From Alteribacter keqinensis (lineage in GTDB: Bacteria > Bacillota > Bacilli > Bacillales > Salisediminibacteriaceae): a DNA stretch of 64,000 bases. Shown here in pieces: positions 52,120 through 59,170 of this stretch. The notes beneath the pieces are model-generated. The model was not told the DNA's origin. It saw nothing but the letters and a program-made list of their open reading frames with translations, and searched no databases. Location of the stretch: the NCBI RefSeq assembly GCF_003710255.1, contig NZ_RHIB01000002.1:248001-312000 (forward strand). The letters are read 5' to 3'. The first letter of the stretch is position 1. Each line of letters begins with the position of its first letter. The position numbers were made by a program, and so were the translations under genes.

Positions 52120-52224
52120 TCATCCCTCTTTATAAGGCAGAGAAAGGGTTTGCGCCTTCTCTCTTTAATAAAATCTACTTCCATTTAAATGATTTTAAAT
52201 ATGTTTTTCATCGTATTGACTGGT

Positions 52225-52335
52225 GAATCCGCCGGCTTGTCCTTCGCTTTCCGCGGTGGTTCCGGCGAGCCTCCTCACTCCGTTGCGGGGTCTCTCCCTG
52301 GCCCCCACTACCGCAGGAGTCTTCGGACATGCCGG
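52225..52335. repeat. CCTTCGCTTTCCGCGG repeat copy
   Basis: CTTCGCTTTCCGCGG, GCGAGCCTCCTC, TTGCGGGGTCTC and CCGCAGGAGTC: a near-standard copy of the Bacillaceae intergenic repeat. The first of three in the 0.78-kb gap between the TAXI receptor and DUF1850 genes; the gap has no credible gene. Confidence 0.7.
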
Positions 52336-52454
52336 CTTCATCACCTTTTTTATTAGTAATATCATTCTTGCTGCAGCATCTATTCTTTTTTAAAGAAGTT
52401 TCACGATACTGCACTTCGCTCTTACTTTAAAGGACAGCAGTTGAATAAACAGAC

Positions 52455-52620
52455 TCCATGCCCTTCGCTTTCCGTGGCCGGTTGGAAGAAGCCCAGAGAA
52501 ACACCCCTGCTTCATCCTCTTTCGGTAACACTTTGCAGATTTTTGCTTTGAAGCAACTCACAGCTCATTCGTGATGGAAACGATCATCCCTCCCACAGGA
52601 ATCGCGGGCACTTAAGGTTT
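52455..52620. repeat. Diverged copy of the same repeat with insert
   Basis: CCTTCGCTTTCCGTGGCCGG, then CCTGCTTCATCCTCTTTCGG and TTTGAAGCAACTCACAG, then TCCCACAGGAATCGCGGGCA. The internal block is the same as in the 16.0-kb copy (CTGCTTCTTCC..., GAAGCAACTCGCAG) but decayed. Confidence 0.55.
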
Positions 52621-52684
52621 ATTATCTTTTTAACAAAAGTAACTGTTTAGCAAATCATTGTTAGTCTTTAACAATGATGATTGG

Positions 52685-52880
52685 AGTGAATGCGCGACAC
52701 TCCTGCGGGAGCAACGAGCGGTTACACCAGGAATATACTGCGAGTTGCTTCGACGTATATATCTACGTAGCGTTGCTGGTAGAGGAAGAAGCAGATATAA
52801 AAATTCCAGGAGGCTCAACGGCGCCCCCGCAGAAAGGGAGCGCAGTGAGCGTAAATCAACACCTGAGCTTAGCAATGTCT
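52685..52880. repeat. Inverted copy of the same repeat with insert
   Basis: Runs the opposite way: GCGACACTCCTGCGGGAGC, CTGCGAGTTGCTTCGACG, GCTGGTAGAGGAAGAAGCAG, CAGGAGGCTC. The insert is the reverse complement of that in the 16.0-kb copy, so the compound element (repeat plus insert) has moved as a unit. Confidence 0.65.
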
Positions 52881-52902
52881 TCTAATGATTTTTTTCAGAG
52901 AT

Positions 52903-53916
52903 TTACTCCAACGCGCCAACTTCTTCAAAGTATCGCTCTGCGCCTGGGTGAAGGGGTACCGGCATACCTGTTTCTACAGTATCAAGCGTGATGTCCTGGG
53001 CTGCGTTGTGGGACCCCTGGATGTTTTCAAGGTTATCGAAGAGTGCTTTTGTCATTTCGTATACTTCATCTTCAGAAAGATCATTGGATACTAAGAGAAC
53101 GTTCATGATCGCGGCTGTCGGGATGTCTTCGTCATTGTTATACTCCCCTGCCGGAATCGTTTCTGCTGAGAAGAACGGATAGTTCTCCTCAAGGTACTCC
53201 ATGGCTTCTCCTTCGATCGGAATGATTTTTGCATCGTGGGTTGTATCAAGGTCGATTACCGTTGCGTTTGGCACACCGCTTGTTACAAACGCCGCGTCGA
53301 CCATGCCGTTTTTGATCTGGTCAATCGCTTCTGCATAAGACAGGTAGTCTTCATCGATATCGTCATAGGACATGCCGTAAGCTTCAAGAACCATACGGGC
53401 ATTCAGCTCAACACCTGAGTTAGGGGCACCTACACCTACGGTCATCCCTTCCAGGTCTTCGATGGATTCAATTCCGGAATCTTCCGTTGTTACGACTTGT
53501 ACAAAGTTTGGATAAAGTGAAGCCATGCCACGGAGGTTATCAGTCGGTTCCTCCCCATCGAAAGCCCCGCTTCCTTCATAAGCCTGCTGGACGGCATCTG
53601 CCATTGTAATCGCAAGCTCGGCTCTGCCATTCTCGATCAGGTTGATGTTTTCAACAGAAGCCCCTGTAGCCTGAACGGACGAGTCAATGCCAAGTTCGCT
53701 TTCAAGGATCGTGGAAATCGCTCCGCCAATCGGATAATACACACCGGATGTACCACCGGTGGCAACGGTTACAAACAGGTCATCAAGCTCAGCGCCTTCA
53801 GAACCTTCTGCCTCCCCGCCGCCTTCTTCATTGTTGCCTGTATCTCCACCGTCGTCTCCACACGCTGTTGCAAAAAGCATTGTCGCTGCGAGAACACCTA
53901 ATAATTTCTTCTTCAT
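52903..53916 (-). CDS. TAXI-family TRAP solute receptor, lipoprotein
   Basis: 337 residues. Lipobox FATAC (Cys about 19), acidic glycine-rich linker to about 45, then the TAXI/NMT1-like binding fold: FVTVATGGTSGVYYPIGGAI, VQATGASVENINLI, RAELAITMADAVQQAY and GVGAPNSGVELNARM. It binds substrate outside the membrane and delivers it to the fused permease. Ribosome site AAGGGGG. Directly preceded by a sigma-54 promoter with dyad activator sites and the NtrC-family regulator gene. Ligand unknown; TAXI receptors studied elsewhere bind glutamate, glutamine or carboxylates. Confidence 0.93.
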   Translation of the reverse strand: MKKKLLGVLAATMLFATACGDDGGDTGNNEEGGGEAEGSEGAELDDLFVTVATGGTSGVYYPIGGAISTILESELGIDSSVQATGASVENINLIENGRAELAITMADAVQQAYEGSGAFDGEEPTDNLRGMASLYPNFVQVVTTEDSGIESIEDLEGMTVGVGAPNSGVELNARMVLEAYGMSYDDIDEDYLSYAEAIDQIKNGMVDAAFVTSGVPNATVIDLDTTHDAKIIPIEGEAMEYLEENYPFFSAETIPAGEYNNDEDIPTAAIMNVLLVSNDLSEDEVYEMTKALFDNLENIQGSHNAAQDITLDTVETGMPVPLHPGAERYFEEVGALE

Positions 53917-53956
53917 GTTTCAGTCCCCCTTGGAATTTGTAGTCACTGTCTGAATA

Positions 53957-53974
53957 ATGCAAGAGTTATGCCAA
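53957..53974 (-). promoter_or_regulatory. Sigma-54 (-24/-12) promoter of TAXI-TRAP operon
   Basis: Minus strand TTGGCATAACTCTTGCAT fits the sigma-54 consensus TTGGCACGNNNNTTGCW; GG and GC dinucleotides are exactly 12 bp apart. The expected start site is near 53947, leaving a leader of about 30 bases before the receptor ATG. Confidence 0.82.
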
Positions 53975-54013
53975 CTTTAAAAAACCCTTTATGACAGCGC
54001 TTTCTTTTCGAGC

Positions 54014-54069
54014 GGCAGAAATTGCCCGTTAAAAAACCGGCAAAATCTGCCCCTTCTGCAAATTTTGCC
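54014..54069. promoter_or_regulatory. Three dyads (activator sites) overlapping a terminator
   Basis: GGCAGAAATTGCC (54014-54026), GGCAAAATCTGCC (54039-54051) and TGCAAATTTTGCC (54057-54069) are variants of GGCAN5TGCC, about 70-115 bp upstream of the predicted sigma-54 start site, the usual distance for NtrC-family enhancers. The last two also form a long stem (ACCGGCAAAAT...ATTTTGCCGGT) with a T run on the minus strand, i.e. the terminator of the regulator gene. Confidence 0.65.
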
Positions 54070-54077
54070 GGTTTTTA

Positions 54078-55430
54078 TCACTCTTCCAATGCTTTCACTT
54101 TATCTCTCAAGCTTCTTTCACTGATCCCGAGCATCTTCGCTGTATTTTTCCTGTGGCCTTCATTGTGCTCGAGGGTTGCCATGATAAATTTCGTTTCCAG
54201 CTCCTTCAAAGTCAGCCCCACATATTTCTCCAGGGTCCCTGAATCCTCAGACGGCATGGTCAGCCCCTGCTTGATGCCAGGGGGCAGGTCCGCCGCTTCA
54301 ATCATCCCTCCGTCTGCCAGCACCATGGAGGACTCGATAATATTGGAAAGCTCCCTGATGTTGCCGGGATAATCATGATTCAGAAGCACCTTCTTCGCTT
54401 CCTTCGTAAACCCTTTGATGTCTTTACCCAGCTCTTTATTAAACAGCCGGATGAAGTGGTCCATCAGCGACGGCAGATCGTCTTTTCTTTCCCGTAACGG
54501 GGGCAGGGGAATCTGCAAGACATTCAGGCGAAAATACAGATCCTCTCTGAATTCCCCGTTTTGAATCACTTCTTCAAAGGATTTATTCGTCGCTGCTATG
54601 ACCCTTACATCAATTTTTTCCTGTTTGTTCGATCCGAGTCTCGTGACCTGTTTATCCTGAAGGACGCGAAGGAGCTTTGCCTGTAGATTGAACGGCATAT
54701 CACCGATTTCATCCAAAAAGATCGTCCCTTTGTCTGCGAGCTGAAACTTGCCTTCCTTCGCAGTAACCGCTCCGGTATACGCCCCTTTTTCATAGCCGAA
54801 CAGTTCACTCTCGAGGAGCTGCTCCGGAATAGCCGCACAGTTTACCACTTCAAAGTGCTCCTTCTTTCTTTTCCCGGCAAAGTGAATCGCTCTTGCGACC
54901 AGCTCTTTTCCCGTACCGCTCTCGCCGGTAATAAGCACGTTCGTGTCGACTTTCTTCACTTTTTCAATCATCCTAAACACGTGCTGCATCGCTTCACTTT
55001 TGCCGATGAGCCCTTCATACCGGTACTTCTTCTCCAGCTCCTGACTCAGGTATTCCACCTGGTCACTCAGCTCCCGGTAGTGAAAAGCCTGTTCAATAGC
55101 AGTAAAAAGCTCGTCCATATTCACCGGTTTCGTAATATAGGAAAAGGCCCCTTCCTTCACGGCCTCCACGGAGGAAGATATTGTCCCGTAGGCAGTCACC
55201 ATAATCACAATAACGGAGGGGCGTGTCTGCTTAATCTGCTTTAACACATCGAGACCGTCCACATTGCCGATTCGAAGGTCCAGGAGGCAAAGGTCAAAAT
55301 GCTCTTCGGCAATCATGGCGAGCCCCTTCTCGGGATCGGTGGTCGTCACCACGTCATACGTATCTTCCAGAGCGAACGCCAGTGAAGAACAAATCGACGG
55401 CTCATCATCAATGATTATGACTTTCTTCAT
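54078..55430 (-). CDS. NtrC-family sigma-54 response regulator
   Basis: 450 residues. Receiver domain (IIDDEPSICSS; phospho-Asp in LCLLDLRIG; Lys in YITKPVNM), AAA+ domain with Walker A GESGTGKELVA, the sigma-54 contact loop GAYTGA and Walker B GTIFLDEIGD, and a C-terminal Fis-type helix-turn-helix (KNTAKMLGISERSLRDKVK). It should drive the sigma-54 promoter of the TAXI receptor from the dyads at 54014-54069. Start overlaps the kinase stop by 4 bp (ATGA), so the pair is translationally coupled. Resembles DctD/AauR-type regulators of acid uptake. Confidence 0.94.
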   Translation of the reverse strand: MKKVIIIDDEPSICSSLAFALEDTYDVVTTTDPEKGLAMIAEEHFDLCLLDLRIGNVDGLDVLKQIKQTRPSVIVIMVTAYGTISSSVEAVKEGAFSYITKPVNMDELFTAIEQAFHYRELSDQVEYLSQELEKKYRYEGLIGKSEAMQHVFRMIEKVKKVDTNVLITGESGTGKELVARAIHFAGKRKKEHFEVVNCAAIPEQLLESELFGYEKGAYTGAVTAKEGKFQLADKGTIFLDEIGDMPFNLQAKLLRVLQDKQVTRLGSNKQEKIDVRVIAATNKSFEEVIQNGEFREDLYFRLNVLQIPLPPLRERKDDLPSLMDHFIRLFNKELGKDIKGFTKEAKKVLLNHDYPGNIRELSNIIESSMVLADGGMIEAADLPPGIKQGLTMPSEDSGTLEKYVGLTLKELETKFIMATLEHNEGHRKNTAKMLGISERSLRDKVKALEE

Positions 55431-57415
55431 GTTTGGTACCCCCTCTCGACTCGGTCAAAAGCAAGGAAAACAGAGGTCCCCCGGCCTTCTTTGCTTTCAA
55501 TCATCAGCTGTCCGTTATTATCCCGCACATACTGCTGAACGATCGCAAGTCCGAGTCCCGTTCCTTTTGCTTTCGTCGTAAAAAATGGCTCCATGGCCTG
55601 CTTTTTCTCTTCCTCACTCATGCCGATGCCTTCGTCTTCCACTTTAATTACAACTTGTCTGCCTTTTTGAAACGCCGCAAGCCTCAGCGTTTTTTGCTCT
55701 TTTGTCCCGCTCATGGTCATGGCATCGATGCCGTTTAAGATCAGGTTGATGACCACCTGCTTGAGCTGATTTTCATCGGCTTCAATATAGAGATCCTTCT
55801 CGGTTTCACACACCATATCAAACCCACTGTTGATCGCAGTTCGTTTAAAAAGAATCGTACACTCCTCCAAAAAGGAGCCTGCTTCCATGATTTCTTTGTT
55901 GATCTGTTTCGGCTTCGCGTAATCGATCAGGCCTTCAATCAACGTATTTACCCGCTCAATCTCCTGGGGTACGTAAGTCGAAACCTCCTTTTGAAAACGG
56001 GGGTTGTTGTACTTCCTCGGAATCAGCTCCACGAACGTTTTAATTGAAGTAAGGGGATTTCTGATTTCATGGGCGATCCCCGCCACAACCCTGCCGAGGG
56101 CCTGGTTTTTTTCCTGCTCAAACATCTGCATTCGCAGCTTTTTCTCTTCCGTTACATCCTCAAAGGTGACGATGATTCCCGTTGCTTTTTTGTTCAGGTC
56201 ATAAAGGGGGTACACATAATACCGGAGGAAATAAAGACGTCCGTCGTCACGCTTCCACTCCGCATCTTCCCCGAGGTACAGGCGGCTTGAATCAAACACG
56301 TGCTCAAACTTGTCCTTTAACAGCTGGTTTAAAATCCTCACGTCCTGATAGTGCATGGAAACAGCGTCCTCTTTTATTCCCGCCATTTCCCCTGCTTTTT
56401 TATTAAACGACGTAATCATTCCCTCTCGGTCAACCGTCGCAATCCCCCGGGGACTGCTGTTGAGGATCTGCTTTTTAAACTCATCGCTGCTCTGGGTCTG
56501 TTCCACCTGATGCTGGAGGGACTGATTCAGCTGGTTAAGGACATTTGTCTTTTTATTGACTTCCCGCTGCAGCTGTCTGTTCCATTTCACCCCGATGAGA
56601 AAAAGGATAAGCGTCAGAATAAGAAGCGTCCCGATAATCTGAATGATCAGCCAGAGTTGGTCAGCCAGCTCGCTTTCCCCGGCAAACCAGTTCTCATAAA
56701 GATCGTTATACGTCCCGTCACCCCGGACATCCCTGAGCGCCCGGTTGATCTGGTCCATCAGTAAATAATTCTCGCCCTGAACCACCATGGAATATTCCAC
56801 CGGCAGCAAATAACTGCCGATCGTTTTATAGTCGTCACGGACTCCCTGCCGCTCAAGCTCATAGTCAGCTGTGAGCATATTTCCCACAAAGGCGTCCGCC
56901 CTGCCCGAAATAAGAAGGTCGATCGCACTGCCCGGCGTGCTCGCCGTATGGTAACGAATCCCCCGGATATTGCGGAGAAATTCATACTCAAGGGTGTCCC
57001 GCTCAAGGGCCGTGATCACCTCGCCCAGATCAGCCAGGCCGTCAACCTTGTCATTGCTCTTATGTACAAACAGCCCCACCGACGTACTGATGTAGTCGTC
57101 CGTGAACTCCACGGACCGGGCATCTTCATCATTAAAATAACCGCTCAGCATCACGTCAATGGTATCGTTTTCAAGAAAGGCCACTCCTTCTCTTCTGGGC
57201 ACTTCTATATACACAATGCTCCGGCCCATCCGCTCTGCCACCTCGTCCATCACATCAATGGCAAAGCCCTTTCTCACGCCATCGTCGTTAAAATGAAGCG
57301 GGGGAAGCTCAGGGTCATAGCCGACTCTGAGCGGTTCGCCGGTTTCGGCACTCACAGACATACTAAAGGTGCCCACTAGTATGAAGCACAAAAAGACGAT
57401 TATTCCCTTCATCAT
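55427..57415 (-). CDS. Sensor histidine kinase with binding-protein sensor domain
   Basis: About 662 residues from ATG 57415 (GAGAGG upstream). Signal peptide; an SBP_bac_3-like domain (about 28-250: LRVGYDPELPPLHFNDDG, DVMLSGYFNDEDARSVEFTD, YNDLYENWFAGE); a membrane helix (LWLIIQIIGTLLILTLILF); coiled coil; PAS domain (about 315-420); HisKA with GIAHEIRNPLTSIKTF (His about 450); HATPase with NLILNGIDAM and GTGLGLAIVQQYV. The sensor is a tethered solute-binding protein of the amino-acid family, so it probably senses the transported acid directly outside the cell. Partner of the overlapping NtrC-type regulator. Confidence 0.93.
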   Translation of the reverse strand: MMKGIIVFLCFILVGTFSMSVSAETGEPLRVGYDPELPPLHFNDDGVRKGFAIDVMDEVAERMGRSIVYIEVPRREGVAFLENDTIDVMLSGYFNDEDARSVEFTDDYISTSVGLFVHKSNDKVDGLADLGEVITALERDTLEYEFLRNIRGIRYHTASTPGSAIDLLISGRADAFVGNMLTADYELERQGVRDDYKTIGSYLLPVEYSMVVQGENYLLMDQINRALRDVRGDGTYNDLYENWFAGESELADQLWLIIQIIGTLLILTLILFLIGVKWNRQLQREVNKKTNVLNQLNQSLQHQVEQTQSSDEFKKQILNSSPRGIATVDREGMITSFNKKAGEMAGIKEDAVSMHYQDVRILNQLLKDKFEHVFDSSRLYLGEDAEWKRDDGRLYFLRYYVYPLYDLNKKATGIIVTFEDVTEEKKLRMQMFEQEKNQALGRVVAGIAHEIRNPLTSIKTFVELIPRKYNNPRFQKEVSTYVPQEIERVNTLIEGLIDYAKPKQINKEIMEAGSFLEECTILFKRTAINSGFDMVCETEKDLYIEADENQLKQVVINLILNGIDAMTMSGTKEQKTLRLAAFQKGRQVVIKVEDEGIGMSEEEKKQAMEPFFTTKAKGTGLGLAIVQQYVRDNNGQLMIESKEGRGTSVFLAFDRVERGYQT

Positions 57416-57481
57416 GGCCACCTCTCATTCATTGCAGTTTATAGTTTTAATCCTAACGTATTTTTGTGGATTTTGGAAATC

Positions 57482-57530
57482 GGTGCCTGTCACCACCCGA
57501 ACTTTGTCGAAACCGTAGTCTTTTATTCGA
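57482..57530. repeat. Single REP unit upstream of kinase gene
   Basis: GGTGCCTGTCACCACCCG then ACTTTGTCGAAACCGTAG, nearly identical to the left REP of the RAYT element at 47299. Directly followed by the palindrome at 57538. Confidence 0.8.
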
Positions 57531-57537
57531 AAAAAAT

Positions 57538-57581
57538 GGTGCCGGGCACTGTGTGAAATCGTACACAAAGTGCCCGGCACC
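57538..57581 (-). terminator. GGTGCCGGGCACTGTGT repeat acting as PTS operon terminator
   Basis: Minus strand stem GGTGCCGGGCACT...AGTGCCCGGCACC followed by ATTTTTTTCG, 10 bp after the EIIC stop. Member of the hairpin family at 17356 and 35139, with paired changes (A to G, T to C) that keep the stem. Confidence 0.75.
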
Positions 57582-57591
57582 ATCCGGTCAT

Positions 57592-58845
57592 TTAAAAAAC
57601 CAACTCTAACAACCAAAACAACAGCAATCCTACAATACTGAAATCAGAATCACTGAAAGTAGTCTGAGTGTAGCCAACTCGATTCATTACTGGCATAAGG
57701 TTCAGGGACAAAAACGTAATGAGCATACCGTGGGCAAAAGCTCCAACGATGGCTCCCCTGACGCCTCCCATCACATATCCGAATACGCCAGAAGCACCAC
57801 CTGAAAAGAAATGTGCAATAATTGCTGGCAAAACGATTGCCATATTAAAACCAATCAGGATGCCCATGGATACAAATCCCCCTGCAAGGCTTGCAGCAAA
57901 ACCCATTACCGCTGCCGCCGGTGCGTAAGGAAAGATAACCGGGCAATCCATGGCAGGGATGGCCCCGGGAACTAGCTTGTCTGTAATTCCTTTAAAAGCG
58001 GTGAGTACTTCTGTAAGAACCATCCTCACTCCAATAATGATAATATAGATCCCTGCAGTAAACTTAACCGATTGCATAACAGCGTAAATGATTACATTAC
58101 GGCTGCCTGATTGTTCACTTAATATATCCATGCCTGCAAAAACCCCTACGAAGATGAAAAAGGAAAGCATAAACAATGTAATTGTTACGTTCATGTTTGT
58201 GAAAAAGGAAAGAGAAGACACGGTTTTCTCTGACCATTTTTTCTCACTTGGCTTCTTGGAGGCAACTGCTTTTCCCAAATAACCGGCAATCACGTATCCA
58301 ATCGAACCGAAGTGTGCGATGGCAACGTTCTGATCAGGGATAACCTTTCTCATCATAGGCTGGCATATAGCAGGAAAGAACGTCATACAGAGAGCAAGTA
58401 CAACCCCTCCCACCAGCACCTGAACCCAGAGCACCATTCCGGATCCTACCATAATAATTGCCATTAAAGAGGCCATATACAAAATGTGGTGGCCGGTAAG
58501 GAAGATAAATTTATAAGGACTGAACCGGGCAATCAAAATATGTACAATTAAACCTGTAAACATGATCATGACGATTGTCTGCCCGTAATACCACTGAGAA
58601 ATTCCTGCAATCATTTCATTATTAGGGACAATTCCGCTTACATTAAATGCACGCTCTAACAACACGGTTAACCGGCTCAGCTGTTCGATAGCCAGATATG
58701 CTCCAAACTGTAAGATCACATAACCTACGATTGCTTTTATCGTTCCTTCAATCACAAAGGGAAAGCCTTTCTTTTGTACCAGCAACCCTAAGAACGAAAC
58801 AAGCCCTATTATGAGTGCTGTCTCTCCTACCATTTGAGAAAACAT
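57592..58845 (-). CDS. PTS EIIC, ascorbate (UlaA/SgaT) type
   Basis: 417 residues, ten or so membrane segments; a family 'EIIC_SgaT/UlaA' pattern (GTIKAIVGYVILQFGAYL, LTGHHILYMASLMAIIM, AHFGSIGYVIAGYLGKA, PYAPAAAVMGFAASLAGGF). It is the membrane channel that carries the sugar during phosphorylation. 12 bp after the EIIB gene. The family is known for L-ascorbate but some members carry other pentose or hexose derivatives; no ascorbate catabolic genes (ulaDEF, ulaG) are in view, so the substrate is open. Confidence 0.88.
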   Translation of the reverse strand: MFSQMVGETALIIGLVSFLGLLVQKKGFPFVIEGTIKAIVGYVILQFGAYLAIEQLSRLTVLLERAFNVSGIVPNNEMIAGISQWYYGQTIVMIMFTGLIVHILIARFSPYKFIFLTGHHILYMASLMAIIMVGSGMVLWVQVLVGGVVLALCMTFFPAICQPMMRKVIPDQNVAIAHFGSIGYVIAGYLGKAVASKKPSEKKWSEKTVSSLSFFTNMNVTITLFMLSFFIFVGVFAGMDILSEQSGSRNVIIYAVMQSVKFTAGIYIIIIGVRMVLTEVLTAFKGITDKLVPGAIPAMDCPVIFPYAPAAAVMGFAASLAGGFVSMGILIGFNMAIVLPAIIAHFFSGGASGVFGYVMGGVRGAIVGAFAHGMLITFLSLNLMPVMNRVGYTQTTFSDSDFSIVGLLLFWLLELVF

Positions 58846-58857
58846 AGTCTTACCCCT

Positions 58858-59154
58858 CTATCCTTTCACTTCGTTTACAAAAGGGTTTTCTAATAATCGG
58901 GCTTTAAGCTCTGCCTCTTGCAACAAGTTATCTATAAAAATTGTTGAACGGGCATGACCCTCTACCTTACTCTTCATGTAACTCACACTTATAGCAACGT
59001 CCGGATGGACAGAAGGCAGCGTCCCGAGGTCGATCTGCTGAACGTATGCGCTGATTCCAATGCTCTTTAACACGTTCTCGGTTTGAATCTTTAACCATAA
59101 GCTTGTTCCCATTCCCTGTCCGCATACAACGGCAATTGTTATCGGCTGTTTCAT
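58858..59154 (-). CDS. PTS EIIB, ascorbate/galactitol type
   Basis: 98 residues from ATG 59154 (TTAGGTGA upstream). The phosphocysteine loop VVCGQGMGTSLWLKI is near the N-terminus, the classical P-loop of lactose/ascorbate/galactitol EIIB. It passes phosphate from EIIA to sugar at the EIIC. The matching EIIA is not a separate gene: a PTS_EIIA_2-like domain is fused to the regulator directly upstream, though whether that one also serves transport is unclear. Confidence 0.9.
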   Translation of the reverse strand: MKQPITIAVVCGQGMGTSLWLKIQTENVLKSIGISAYVQQIDLGTLPSVHPDVAISVSYMKSKVEGHARSTIFIDNLLQEAELKARLLENPFVNEVKG

Positions 59155-59170
59155 TGGTATCACCTAACCC

